From: JAQUOA01 sp037443785
GTDB lineage: Bacteria > Bacteroidota > Ignavibacteria > UBA10030 > UBA8401
Reading direction: 5' to 3'
Assembly: GCA_037443785.1 (NCBI GenBank)
Contig: JBBINR010000004.1
Span: 73,260-137,259 of the forward strand
Length of the DNA stretch: 64,000 nt
Shown here: positions 18,188-27,369 of the stretch, piece by piece
How positions within the stretch are numbered: position 1 is the first letter of the stretch
Layout of the letters: each line of letters begins with the position of its first letter
Program-made: the position numbers and the translations under genes
Notes under the pieces: model-generated
The model's input: the letters and a program-made list of their open reading frames with translations, nothing else
Told to the model about the DNA's origin: nothing
Database searches by the model: none

Positions 18188-19492
18188 TTACTGAATCTGT
18201 TGCATGTGCATTTGAATTCCGACCTTTTTTAAAAATTCATTCGGCAATTCACCGCCGGCAAAAATGAACACAAAATCGTTCTTAAAAACCTTTCCCTCAG
18301 ATTGCATTGAGATAACAACATTATCTTCCCTGATCTCCATTACTTCCGAATTAAAAATCACATTGATTTTATTTCGCTTTATAAAATCATCGATATGATT
18401 TCTATTTCGCTCCTTGATCCGTGTAAATTCATCTTTTCGGTAGGATAACGTCACCACATTATTTTTTTGGGAGGCAAGTCCGACGGCTGCTTCGATGGCA
18501 GAATCCCCACCGCCAACGACAAGAATGTGATTGTTTTGATATGTCGATGCATCGATTAATCGATAGAAAACTTTATGAAGCTTTTCACCCTCAACACCTA
18601 ACTTGCGCGGAGTGCCACGGCGTCCTAATGCAAGAACAACGTATTTTGACTTCCATTCCTGCGATGTTGATGTGATAGAAAAATATTCTTCACTCTTCAC
18701 GATGTTCGTAACTTTTTCATTCGTCCGGATTTTAAGTCCGGTTTTATCGATAATCTTCTGCCATAATTCGAGCAATGCTTCTTTTCGTGTTTCAGTCAAT
18801 TTAATTTTCCCCCACAACGGAAATTCAACGGGAGAAGTCATGACCACCTTTGCTCGCGGATATTGATACACTGTTCCACCGACGTCACCTTGTTCCAACA
18901 CTATATAACGAAGTTTCTGTTCGATCGAAGTAACTCCGGCGGCAAATCCTGATGGACCAGCACCAATAATTGCGACATCGTATACGTCGTCAACAGAAGA
19001 ATTTTCGAGAGTGCCGATATGCCGGATAACTTTTGTTCCCTGAGTAATTGCATTCTTAATCAATCCAAGACCGCCAAGTTCTCCAATGATAAACATTCCG
19101 GGAACATTCGTCTCAAAATTATCATCAATCATTGGCAGATCTGCACTGCGTCCTGGCTTTGCCATTAATAATTGAATGCCGCCAACCGGGCACGCTTCAG
19201 CACACAACCCATGGCCGATACATTTTGCCCCATGAATCAGCGTTGCTTTCCCTTCAATCATTCCAAGTACTTCACCTTCCGGACATGCGCGCACGCATGC
19301 TGCGCAGCCGATACATTGAATTGCATCGATCTGCGGATGAACCATCATCGCTTCCTGCAGGCCCGAAATTTTCATTTGGTGCAATTTTTCACGCGCCTTC
19401 GTTTCTTTTTTGTGGAAACGCTTTATATATGGAATTACCGTTGCCGCAATGAGCAGCAGGGTAACACCAAGCGTGATTAAAGTTTCATTCAT
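18188..19492 (-). CDS. Membrane-anchored Fe-S/FAD pyridine nucleotide-disulfide-type oxidoreductase
   Basis: A 434-residue protein. An N-terminal hydrophobic helix (LGVTLLLIAATVIPYI) is followed by two 4Fe-4S motifs (CIGCAACVRACP and CIGHGLCAEACP, about 60-105). Then comes a thioredoxin-reductase-like flavoprotein with FAD motif GAGPSG and NAD(P)H motif VGGGDSA. The catalytic CxxC of thioredoxin reductase is absent, as in YpdA-like and glutamate-synthase-like enzymes. It is the last gene of the seven-gene cytochrome operon, 10 bp after the barrel gene. It may couple cytoplasmic NAD(P)H or ferredoxin to the quinone/cytochrome chain, but the partner is unknown. Confidence 0.75.
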   Translation of the reverse strand: MNETLITLGVTLLLIAATVIPYIKRFHKKETKAREKLHQMKISGLQEAMMVHPQIDAIQCIGCAACVRACPEGEVLGMIEGKATLIHGAKCIGHGLCAEACPVGGIQLLMAKPGRSADLPMIDDNFETNVPGMFIIGELGGLGLIKNAITQGTKVIRHIGTLENSSVDDVYDVAIIGAGPSGFAAGVTSIEQKLRYIVLEQGDVGGTVYQYPRAKVVMTSPVEFPLWGKIKLTETRKEALLELWQKIIDKTGLKIRTNEKVTNIVKSEEYFSITSTSQEWKSKYVVLALGRRGTPRKLGVEGEKLHKVFYRLIDASTYQNNHILVVGGGDSAIEAAVGLASQKNNVVTLSYRKDEFTRIKERNRNHIDDFIKRNKINVIFNSEVMEIREDNVVISMQSEGKVFKNDFVFIFAGGELPNEFLKKVGIQMHMQQIQ

Positions 19493-19502
19493 AAATGCTC
19501 AC

Positions 19503-21131
19503 TTAAAATCGAATTCCAATTTCTGCATACACACGCATACTGTTCATCGTATTATCAAGAACGCCGTCTACTGCCAGCGATGAGTAAAGCATGCGTGAAA
19601 ACCGATAGCTTGTATTTATTGTTGCCGTATGTGTTGTGTACGTTTGTTTCAATGTAAGAATTGTATATTTATAGTAATCATACCGGAGCGCTACCGACAG
19701 CACATAAAAGAATGTTCGATCAAGATCGAGCGTAAAATTCGTTCCGTTCGAATAGACACCGACAATATCGGCATATCGGACACCCGCACCGATATCTGTT
19801 CTCAGAATATCCGAAATACGGTAGGTTGTGCTGATTGTTCGTGCGTCCCGCGCATCTCCTTTTTTCGTCCGATAGGATATATTTCCCGAAAGAGACATAT
19901 AGTAAGGGAGTTTTACCGTTGCGCCGAAACGGTATCCCTGCATTAAATTCTTATCCAATAACGTATCAGAAATCGATTTCATTGTTTCGAACAGATAAAT
20001 CGTTCGCGACCCGTCAAACCCCACATTTGTAGACAGCCATTCGTTCGGATAATAATTAACAGAAAAATATGTATTCGAAAGCTTCAATGCCTTTTTCTTC
20101 ACACCATTGTTAATATCATTTAATTCGATTTCAGTGCTTTCGTATAATGAAATTTCCGATCCCATTGTCAAAAAATTTTGCAGATAAAGAAATTCCCGGT
20201 CAAGATTTCCTTTTACGAGTTGGCGCCCATACGCCAGTGTCCCATTATATTGGTGAAGAAAATCAGAACCAAATTTGACGTTAACAAAAAATGCTCCTTT
20301 GATTTCGTTCGGTTCGACACTTACTTTTTGCTCTTGAACTCTTGCACCAAACAAAAACCCCGATGTGATAGTGTTGTATCGATAGTAGAAATGCCCGCCG
20401 TCGAATGTTCCCAATCCACCAACAAATTCTGAAGACATTCTGCCAACACCGTATCCAAGTGATGCTTCCGGATCATTTGTTTGAAGAGAAAAATCATACA
20501 TTCTATTTTTCAAACGCGAATGATCTCCGTACCGGCTGTAAATATCTGAAAGATCGTAATACGTTCTCCCATACATCGAAAAGACCATTCCTGTACCATA
20601 AAGATTGCGAATATTAATCCGGCCCATTACCGACGGTTGATTAAGATTAAGACGCGAATCCTCTGCCAAAACTCCGGAATACTGTAAACCTATTCTGCCG
20701 GTTACTTCGTTTTCGTCATTTCCTGTTTGAAGAACCCGCATCGGCGTGCTGACTATTTTTGAAGTAGAATCCGTTTCACTTTTCTTTACAAGAACGATTT
20801 CCGTTTGCGGGATTTCAACAATTTTTACTATGCGAGCTTCATCGCCGGCAACAATCGGAAATGATTGTGAAAGAATTTGTGATGCCGATGATTTTTTTGA
20901 TACAGCTGTAACCAACACTGTTCCAATTTGTACTTGTTCATGGTAAATGGTTAGTGTATCTCCAACCGCAATCGATCCTTCTCTTCCCGCATTGATGTAC
21001 ACAACTGACGCCGCAACATACGAAACAGAATACTGCAATTCCTTTTTTCCCTGGCCAAAAAGGGAGGAAATAAATCCGAATATTATAAATCCAAATAACT
21101 TCAATCGATAACTTTTCATAAAATTGAACAT
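19503..21131 (-). CDS. Large outer-membrane beta-barrel, candidate conduit porin
   Basis: The protein has 542 residues (or 538 from the ATG at 21119). A signal peptide ends near LFGQ. A small beta domain (about 30-115, with INAGREGSIAVGDTLTIY) precedes a barrel of many amphipathic strands ending in IGIRF, with the terminal Phe of outer-membrane proteins. No CxxCH is present. It sits 3 bp behind the 10-heme gene in an operon of multiheme cytochromes. The placement suggests a sleeve for electron transfer, like MtrB/PioB in role; no sequence similarity to those is visible by eye. Confidence 0.72.
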   Translation of the reverse strand: MFNFMKSYRLKLFGFIIFGFISSLFGQGKKELQYSVSYVAASVVYINAGREGSIAVGDTLTIYHEQVQIGTVLVTAVSKKSSASQILSQSFPIVAGDEARIVKIVEIPQTEIVLVKKSETDSTSKIVSTPMRVLQTGNDENEVTGRIGLQYSGVLAEDSRLNLNQPSVMGRINIRNLYGTGMVFSMYGRTYYDLSDIYSRYGDHSRLKNRMYDFSLQTNDPEASLGYGVGRMSSEFVGGLGTFDGGHFYYRYNTITSGFLFGARVQEQKVSVEPNEIKGAFFVNVKFGSDFLHQYNGTLAYGRQLVKGNLDREFLYLQNFLTMGSEISLYESTEIELNDINNGVKKKALKLSNTYFSVNYYPNEWLSTNVGFDGSRTIYLFETMKSISDTLLDKNLMQGYRFGATVKLPYYMSLSGNISYRTKKGDARDARTISTTYRISDILRTDIGAGVRYADIVGVYSNGTNFTLDLDRTFFYVLSVALRYDYYKYTILTLKQTYTTHTATINTSYRFSRMLYSSLAVDGVLDNTMNSMRVYAEIGIRF

Positions 21132-21134
21132 ATG

Positions 21135-21950
21135 TTAATCGCCCCCGCTCCCGCTCGGATGACACCGATAACACGCACTACTTTGGTACGCATATCCTGA
21201 AACTTCCCCATGAAGCCTGTCCGTCGACGATTGTGAATGCTCGTGACAGTTAATACATTCAAACGTTGCATAATTTGGTGATGCCGTGTGGCAATCCGAG
21301 CAACTGTTCCATCGTCCGGGACGATGCGTCGCACCGGAACCAATTGGGAAATATTGATCATGCGGAAAAAATGCCGCCGGCTGCCACGTTAATGCCCGAT
21401 GACACGTTGCACAGTCGGTAGGAAACTTTGCCGTAATATGATTCGGATTCGTCGTCGCAGTATATTCTTTCAGATGACATCCAACACATTGATTGAGTGT
21501 TCCTTTGTACAAACCATTGGCATGACACGAATTGCACGAAACGGCTTCATGGATTCCGCGCGTAGGAAATTGAGTTTTGTTATGATCAAAACTTGTTCTC
21601 CATGTCAGCGCATCTGCTGTATGGCATTGAATGCAATCCGCACTGAATGCTGCTTTTCGATGATTGATCGAAATTGCGTTATCAAAATCTTTTTGATGGC
21701 ACGACACACAGTTCACCGGTGTTCCGACAAATCGCAGTGTGGTGTGGCACTGCTTGCATTCAGCATTGCGGTGCTGTCCGTACAGCACGAATGGCGTATT
21801 GGAATGATTAAACTTCATCGGCAGCGCTAAAACATTCCATCCTTCCGTAGAATGACAATCGATGCATTGCAGATTCAATACACCATGCGGCGATTCCTGC
21901 CCATTCATTATGGAACAAAGCACAAAACAATAAAACATAAATCGAAACAT
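21135..21950 (-). CDS. Ten-heme modular c-type cytochrome
   Basis: A 271-residue secreted protein with ten CxxCH motifs. The order is: signal peptide, first three-heme module, one further three-heme module and a four-heme C-terminal cap (with FPIGSGATHRPG, CINCHEH and final CYRCHPSG). Each part has a counterpart in the adjacent 25-heme protein, which has seven modules instead of two. The heme sites have a His-rich pattern (FxHxxTxF, PNHxxxxF) that would supply distal ligands. It is 3 bp after the 25-heme gene and 3 bp before the barrel gene. Confidence 0.88.
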   Translation of the reverse strand: MFRFMFYCFVLCSIMNGQESPHGVLNLQCIDCHSTEGWNVLALPMKFNHSNTPFVLYGQHRNAECKQCHTTLRFVGTPVNCVSCHQKDFDNAISINHRKAAFSADCIQCHTADALTWRTSFDHNKTQFPTRGIHEAVSCNSCHANGLYKGTLNQCVGCHLKEYTATTNPNHITAKFPTDCATCHRALTWQPAAFFPHDQYFPIGSGATHRPGRWNSCSDCHTASPNYATFECINCHEHSQSSTDRLHGEVSGYAYQSSACYRCHPSGSGGD

Positions 21951-21953
21951 GAA

Positions 21954-23873
21954 TTAATTTCTCCCTGCCGGATGACATTTGTAACAAGCATTGCTGTCAT
22001 AAGAATATCCGGTTACACCACTATGATCTTGATCCACGCTTGCTTTATTACTGTGCTCATGGCAATTGATGCATGAAAACACTTTAAAATTAGACGCATT
22101 CGTATGACAATCCGTGCATGTACTCCAACTGCCCGGTCGATGTTTATCGCCTGAACCGATCGGGAAAAATGGACTGTGATTAAATGTCGATGGAGTCCAC
22201 CCGTTCGTCGTGTGACAAGTCGCGCACGCCGTTGGAAAATTTCCCGTAGCGTGTGCCGGATTTGTTGATGACGTATAATCTTTTTGGTGACATGTATAGC
22301 AGTCCGTAGAAGTGCCGGCATATTTGCCGCCGATGTGACAACTGCTGCATTGCGCTGTTGTATGCTTGCCGGTCAATGGAAAGTTTGATTTGCTATGATC
22401 AAACGATGCCGGACTCCACGCAGTTGTCGAATGACACACTGCACAGTTGTGATCGAAATTTCCTGTCACATGATTCGGATTAGTCGTTCCAGCAAAATCG
22501 GCTTGATGACAATTATAACATACTGTTGTCGTTCCTGCATATTGCCCGTTTTTATGGCATGTCAAACAATCGACCGCCGCATGGGCGCCGGTTAACGGGA
22601 AAGTTGTATTCCCATGGTTAAATGTCGACGGCTTCCATGCAATGGTTGAATGACAAGTCGAACAGTCATGCGAAAATTGAGCAGTCACATGATTCGGATT
22701 TGTGGCAGCGGCAAAATTTGCTTGGTGGCAAGTATAACAATCACCTGGTAAGCCTTTATATTGATCATTCACATGACACTTCGCACATTCAGTCGCAACG
22801 TGAGCTCCTGCTAATTGAAAATTCGTTTTATTATGATCGAATGTTGATGGTTTCCAAACGACATTCGTATGACATGTCAGACAGTCGTGTGACAATTGAC
22901 CTTTTGCATGATTTGGTATTACTGTTTTATCAAATTGCGCTTGGTGGCAAGGGTAACATTCTTTTGGCGTTCCTTTGAAAATTCCTGACACGTGACATTT
23001 TGAGCACTCAGCTGAAACGTGTGCTCCTGCCAATTGAAATCCCGCCTTCGCATGATCAAACGTGGACGGAGACCATACTGCAGTGGAATGGCATGTTGAG
23101 CAATCGTGATTAAACTGTGCTGCTGAGTGATTTGGATTTACCGTCGCAGCATAATCTTTCTGATGACATGTGTAACAATCTGTGGCTACGTTTTTAAATT
23201 GTCCATCCTTATGGCATGAAGCGCACTGCAATGTTGTATGGATTCCCACAAGGCGGAAGTTCGTTTTATTATGATCAAATGTTGAATGCTGCCAGTCATT
23301 CATCGTATGGCAACTCAAGCACTCATGGGAGAATTGAGCGGTAACGTGATTCGGATTCGTGACAGCAATATAATTTTTTTGATGACATGAAAAACAATTG
23401 CTCGGCAATCCTGCAAACTGATTGTTGGTATGACACGAAGAACACTCCACAGAAAGATGTGCACCTTGCAGTTGAAAATTTGTCTTGGAGTGCTGGAAAA
23501 TTGACGGCCGCCATCCGTTCATTGTATGGCATGTTAAACATTCATGAGACAATCTTCCCACCCGATGATTCGGCAACATTGCTTTATTAAAATCAGCTTG
23601 ATGACACGCAAAGCAATCAGTTGGAGTTCCAGCAAATCGCTTTGCCGTATGACACTGGGCGCATTGGATATTCGTGTGAACACCTTGAAGTGAAAAACCC
23701 GTTGTGGTATGATTAAATTTCATAGGAACGGCAAGATCTTTCCACGAATCTGTGGTGTGACAATCTGTACACTCCTGTTTCAACGGACCATGAGGAGATT
23801 TTTGCGCCACACCGCTATTACTCATCATAATCATCATGAGCATAATCAGAAATAAATTTTTGCAGAACATCAT
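21954..23873 (-). CDS. Twenty-five-heme modular c-type cytochrome built of three-heme repeats
   Basis: The start at 23873 makes an ATGA overlap with the upstream gene and begins the signal peptide (MMFCKNLFLIMLMM). The protein of 639 residues contains 25 CxxCH motifs and no other domain. Module 1 (residues 34-110) is followed by six near-identical 73-residue modules (111-548) and a four-heme cap (549-639). Each module reads CxxCHT..W.PS.F.H.KT.F.L.GAH....C..CH....F.G....CY.CHQ.......PNH...F.H. One heme per about 25 residues and a linear repeat suggest an elongated heme wire. It may be periplasmic-spanning or filament-forming; neither is shown. Confidence 0.9.
   Translation of the reverse strand: MMFCKNLFLIMLMMIMMSNSGVAQKSPHGPLKQECTDCHTTDSWKDLAVPMKFNHTTTGFSLQGVHTNIQCAQCHTAKRFAGTPTDCFACHQADFNKAMLPNHRVGRLSHECLTCHTMNGWRPSIFQHSKTNFQLQGAHLSVECSSCHTNNQFAGLPSNCFSCHQKNYIAVTNPNHVTAQFSHECLSCHTMNDWQHSTFDHNKTNFRLVGIHTTLQCASCHKDGQFKNVATDCYTCHQKDYAATVNPNHSAAQFNHDCSTCHSTAVWSPSTFDHAKAGFQLAGAHVSAECSKCHVSGIFKGTPKECYPCHQAQFDKTVIPNHAKGQLSHDCLTCHTNVVWKPSTFDHNKTNFQLAGAHVATECAKCHVNDQYKGLPGDCYTCHQANFAAATNPNHVTAQFSHDCSTCHSTIAWKPSTFNHGNTTFPLTGAHAAVDCLTCHKNGQYAGTTTVCYNCHQADFAGTTNPNHVTGNFDHNCAVCHSTTAWSPASFDHSKSNFPLTGKHTTAQCSSCHIGGKYAGTSTDCYTCHQKDYTSSTNPAHATGNFPTACATCHTTNGWTPSTFNHSPFFPIGSGDKHRPGSWSTCTDCHTNASNFKVFSCINCHEHSNKASVDQDHSGVTGYSYDSNACYKCHPAGRN
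22230..23543 (-). repeat. Six 219-bp coding repeats, each encoding a three-heme module
   Basis: Six in-frame units of 73 codons without spacer length change lie inside the 25-heme gene. Protein identity between units is clearly visible (PSTFDHNKTNFQLAGAH occurs in almost the same form several times). A first divergent unit of 77 codons lies just upstream. The equal length favours growth by unequal recombination. Confidence 0.88.
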
Positions 23874-25498
23874 TGAGCCGGATGACAATCGATGCATGCA
23901 GACTCCATGGGTTTATATTTGATCGTTCGTTTTTGGTTAATTATTGCCTCTTTATGACACTTTTCACATTTCACTGTTTCATGCTTCCCCGTTAGCGCAA
24001 AACGAGACTGTGAATTATGATCAAACAGTAATGCTTTCCAATTTTTTTCCGAATGACATCGTTCGCATTTTGTAATGTTGTTGACTTCAAATTGCCGTGC
24101 ATGGTGATCTTCGTGACAGCGATTGCACTCTTTGGGAAGTCCGACATACTGTGGAATTCCATTTTGAGATTTATGACATTGTGCACATTTCACTTCGGCA
24201 TGTTTTCCTTTTAACGGAAAATTTGTCTTCTCGTGAGAAAATTTCAGCTCATCCCATGCCTCTGTTCCATGACAGGTTTCGCATCCATTCGTCATTTTAT
24301 TTTTAAACTGACCGTTGTGAACATCTTTGTGGCATGTCGTGCAGGCCAGATTCTCATTCCAATGAAATTGCTTCGTGCTTTTTGCGTTGACTTTTCCTTC
24401 AAGATGACATTTGCTGCAAGGAATTGCATTGTGTGCACCAGTTAATCGGAATCTCGACTTCTCGTGGTCAACGAGAGAATATTTTGACGGCACAAAACCT
24501 TTTTCAGAATGACACGCTTCGCAAGCGCCGCCATCGACTCGTGCATCGAATTGTTTTCCATGGGCATCGGCATGACAATCTTTACAAAACCGAAATTTCG
24601 TAATATGAAAACCGATTTCTCCGCTGGCATTTCGTGCCTTGGTATTTTTGGGATGACATTGTTCGCATTTGAGGGATGCATGTTTTCCTTTGAGAGGGAA
24701 CTGCGTCGCTTCGTGATTGAATCCTGCGGTTTTCACCTGATGCCATGAATCAGTGTTATGGCATTGTGAACATTCTTGTTTAAATTTTCCTTTATGGGGA
24801 TCCGCATGACATGACTTGCACGAACCAAATTCAAGATGGGTGAATTGCGTCGCCGCTCCATTATCCCATGTCTTTTTATGACACTTTGCACATTCTACCT
24901 TCGTATGCGCTCCGGCCAATTTGAATTGCGCATTGTCGTGAGAAAATTTTCCAGCGGGTTTCCACGCATTCATTGTATGACAATTCAAGCACTCCACTTT
25001 AAACTGTCCACGGTGTTCGTCTTTATGACACGAAAAACATTCCGTCCCAAGTCCAAGATACGTTGATGATTTTCTTGGATTTGAAAGTGAAAGAATATCT
25101 TTGGCAGAAATCTTCCCTTTCGTATGACATTGTTCGCATTTCAGTGCGGCATGTTTTCCTTCAAGCTTATATCCTACCTGAGCGTGATCGAATGTTCCTT
25201 TGTCAAATCGAATCAATGTAAAATTTCTTCCATGATGCTCTTTATGGCATTCTACACACTGTTTACCTTTTAATGTCGCATGATATCCCTTATTTTTTTC
25301 CATGCGCACTTTAATCTCTTTATGACAGTTCAAACAATTGTCATTGGACAACGCCTTCCCCATCGTATGGCACTGCGTACAATTGTCAATCCCTTCCAAT
25401 TCTTTATGCGCATTCGATAATTCACCGGGTGAAATTTGCGCAAACCCATTCCGGACTATCACCAGGAAAAAGAATATATACAGTGCATAGCGAATCAT
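23870..25498 (-). CDS. Twenty-heme c-type cytochrome
   Basis: A 542-residue secreted protein (signal peptide ending GFA-Q) with twenty CxxCH motifs. Many occur as CHxDxHxGxF or CHKEHHGRNF, alternating with LxGxHxxxxCxxCH, as in cytochrome c3/c7-like periplasmic proteins. It starts directly after the TPR gene and overlaps the 25-heme gene. As first cytochrome of the operon it may take electrons from the membrane protein at 26092-26967. The ligand count (many extra His) is compatible with bis-His hemes. Confidence 0.87.
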   Translation of the reverse strand: MIRYALYIFFFLVIVRNGFAQISPGELSNAHKELEGIDNCTQCHTMGKALSNDNCLNCHKEIKVRMEKNKGYHATLKGKQCVECHKEHHGRNFTLIRFDKGTFDHAQVGYKLEGKHAALKCEQCHTKGKISAKDILSLSNPRKSSTYLGLGTECFSCHKDEHRGQFKVECLNCHTMNAWKPAGKFSHDNAQFKLAGAHTKVECAKCHKKTWDNGAATQFTHLEFGSCKSCHADPHKGKFKQECSQCHNTDSWHQVKTAGFNHEATQFPLKGKHASLKCEQCHPKNTKARNASGEIGFHITKFRFCKDCHADAHGKQFDARVDGGACEACHSEKGFVPSKYSLVDHEKSRFRLTGAHNAIPCSKCHLEGKVNAKSTKQFHWNENLACTTCHKDVHNGQFKNKMTNGCETCHGTEAWDELKFSHEKTNFPLKGKHAEVKCAQCHKSQNGIPQYVGLPKECNRCHEDHHARQFEVNNITKCERCHSEKNWKALLFDHNSQSRFALTGKHETVKCEKCHKEAIINQKRTIKYKPMESACIDCHPAQ

Positions 25499-26095
25499 TT
25501 ATTTCTTCTCCAACAAAGAATTATGTTCTCGTACCGTCTTTGCTTCATCACTGTTCGGATCGCGCTGAAGCAAAACATTCCACACGTTCATTGCTTCCGT
25601 TTTCTTCCCTTCTGTCGCGAGAATTGCTCCTTTGTTATAGAGCGCACGGGAATGATATTTATTGTTCTTTAATATCTTTTCCGTTGTTTGCAAAGCTTTC
25701 TCATAATTGTGGTCATTAAAATAACAAACCGATAGATCAAGCAACAAGGAATCATTGTGAGGCTGAAGAGATACCGCTTTTTCAAAATACACGATTGCCT
25801 CTTTATGCTGATGGCCATCCATCAATAATTGAGTAAGCATCTTAAGATGCGATACATTTGAAGAATTTTGTTCAATCGATTTTTTTAACTGGGTAACCTG
25901 TTCAGTAAACGCCGCCGCTACATTTGCTTTCGATGGAGCTAAAAATTCTCCTGCGTTGGGTTCGGTTGACGGCTGGTCATGTTTTTCGGTTTTAACGAAA
26001 TGAGGCGTATTACGGAACAAAATGATATAAAAAGCACCTGCCACAATCAGCACAATAGCGACTATTTTTACACTCTTATTGATGATCATATTCAA
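25499..26095 (-). CDS. Membrane-anchored TPR protein, NrfG/CcmI-like
   Basis: A 198-residue protein with one N-terminal hydrophobic segment (IVAIVLIVAGAFYIILF) and three or so TPR repeats in residues 85-190 (e.g. HKEAIVYFEKAVSLQPHN, YEKALQTTEKILKNN). Small anchored TPR proteins of this size (NrfG, CcmH/CcmI C-terminus) present apocytochromes to the heme-ligation machinery. In this operon that role, or assembly of the conduit, is plausible but not proven. It overlaps the upstream gene by 4 nt. Confidence 0.7.
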   Translation of the reverse strand: MNMIINKSVKIVAIVLIVAGAFYIILFRNTPHFVKTEKHDQPSTEPNAGEFLAPSKANVAAAFTEQVTQLKKSIEQNSSNVSHLKMLTQLLMDGHQHKEAIVYFEKAVSLQPHNDSLLLDLSVCYFNDHNYEKALQTTEKILKNNKYHSRALYNKGAILATEGKKTEAMNVWNVLLQRDPNSDEAKTVREHNSLLEKK

Positions 26096-26967
26096 AATAT
26101 CCAGGTGTATCCGAATGCAATAGCGACACCGATGTGCACAAACAGGATAATAAACATGATGATTGTGAAAGGAAGATGGATTACATGCCAGTAATGAAAA
26201 TAAAACTTTAATTGTTCAAGAAACTGAATACGCCGCGTCAATTTAATGCGTTCGCTGGCAATCATAGCAATTTTGTGGATTGTCGATCGATCGACCGAAT
26301 GCTTGTGCAGATGACGCACAATATTGTTTATCCGATGGTGAAGTGTCAAATCTCCAACAATAAAAAAAAGGAGAAGTGAAAAGATTGATTTTGAATTCCT
26401 ATGTTTCGGAGAAGCAAGAGCATCAATTTTTTTAACGTCAATTTCATCTAATCCATATTCTTCGACCAATTGCAGCCGGAAGTATGAATTCGATTCCTCA
26501 AGTTCCTTGATGCTCAATTCATTTCCTTGAATTCCTTTCGGGATTTGGACATACAGGTACCTGCCAACTATGCCGCTAAGAGCAACTGCCGTCATACTCC
26601 AGAAACTTACGGCAACGATTCCTCCGAATTTAAATGTTGTGTGGAATAAGACAAGAAGCGGTCCCACAAGACATAAAAAAATGTGAAATTCCAGAAAATG
26701 TTTAATTTTGCCAATTTGATTGAATGCACGAATTCTTTTTCGAGAAGAATATGTTGCAACACCAATGATAATCATCGCTGTGCCGATTATACCATACCCA
26801 TGACCTTCTATACCGCTCGGTTTCAATTCATCGTACCGGGGATGAAATGGACGTTCTTCGAATGAAAGGAAATAATAATCGTAATTGCGTAATGCAATTG
26901 TTAGAACGGCTACACTGCCAACTAAAAATAAGAATCCAAGAAAAATCTGATGAGCATGTTTCTTCAT
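26092..26967 (-). CDS. Five-helix membrane protein, putative cytochrome b-type electron-transfer subunit
   Basis: A 291-residue protein with about five transmembrane segments (12-30, 57-75, 90-110, 115-135, 255-290) and a cytoplasmic loop. Histidines sit inside helices as expected for b hemes: FHIFLCLVGPLLVLFHTTF in helix 3, and HYWHVIHLP with LFVHIGVA near the C-terminus. I do not recognise a named family with certainty; ferric-reductase-like or cytochrome b561-like are the closest in pattern. It is the first gene of the seven-gene operon and could be the quinol-oxidising entry point for the heme chain. Confidence 0.65.
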   Translation of the reverse strand: MKKHAHQIFLGFLFLVGSVAVLTIALRNYDYYFLSFEERPFHPRYDELKPSGIEGHGYGIIGTAMIIIGVATYSSRKRIRAFNQIGKIKHFLEFHIFLCLVGPLLVLFHTTFKFGGIVAVSFWSMTAVALSGIVGRYLYVQIPKGIQGNELSIKELEESNSYFRLQLVEEYGLDEIDVKKIDALASPKHRNSKSIFSLLLFFIVGDLTLHHRINNIVRHLHKHSVDRSTIHKIAMIASERIKLTRRIQFLEQLKFYFHYWHVIHLPFTIIMFIILFVHIGVAIAFGYTWIF

Positions 26968-27206
26968 GTAATCCAGTTATTGAAGAATAAGTTTACTTTA
27001 TACACAATTAATAATACGCATTTCGGACAAAATTTAAAATACGCTAGATCACTTATTTTGCAGCAATTAAGAGGGTTTTGTCTTTATTCTTTTTTCACAC
27101 AAGGCATAAGCTGTTGCAATTTTTTACAATGAATTAAAAAATCTTATGACTCGTAAAAATACCAGGCAGTGGAAAAAATTTATTTTTGTGATTGTGTCAA
27201 TTGAAG

Positions 27207-27280
27207 TACACCCGTCGGGATTTGAACCCGAAACCTTCAGCTTCGGAGGCTGACGCTCTATCCAGTTGAGCTACGGGTGC
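27207..27280 (-). tRNA. tRNA-Arg (anticodon CCG)
   Basis: The cloverleaf is complete: acceptor GCACCCG/CGGGTGT (first pair G-U), D arm GCTCAACTGGATAGAGC, anticodon stem TCAGC/GCTGA with loop CTCCGAA, and T arm TTCGAAT. The discriminator is A and CCA is not encoded. The 239 bases between this gene and 26967 show no other gene and should hold the promoter of the cytochrome operon. Confidence 0.96.
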
Positions 27281-27369
27281 ATGGTTTTTTCACACTCAAT
27301 TACAAAATCCTTTTAGGATTGTGCGACGAGTACGAAGAGCTTAAAAGCAGAAGTTGGATAAAGTTTTTG

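Noticed and set aside
22230..23543. Regular repeats that could be taken for a CRISPR-like or satellite array
   Set aside because: The 219-bp period is exactly 73 codons and keeps an open frame with heme motifs; it is a protein module repeat.
27100..27130. Plus-strand GGCAT...TTGC near 27105, like a sigma-54 promoter
   Set aside because: The spacing is six instead of five and it would point toward the minus-strand tRNA genes.
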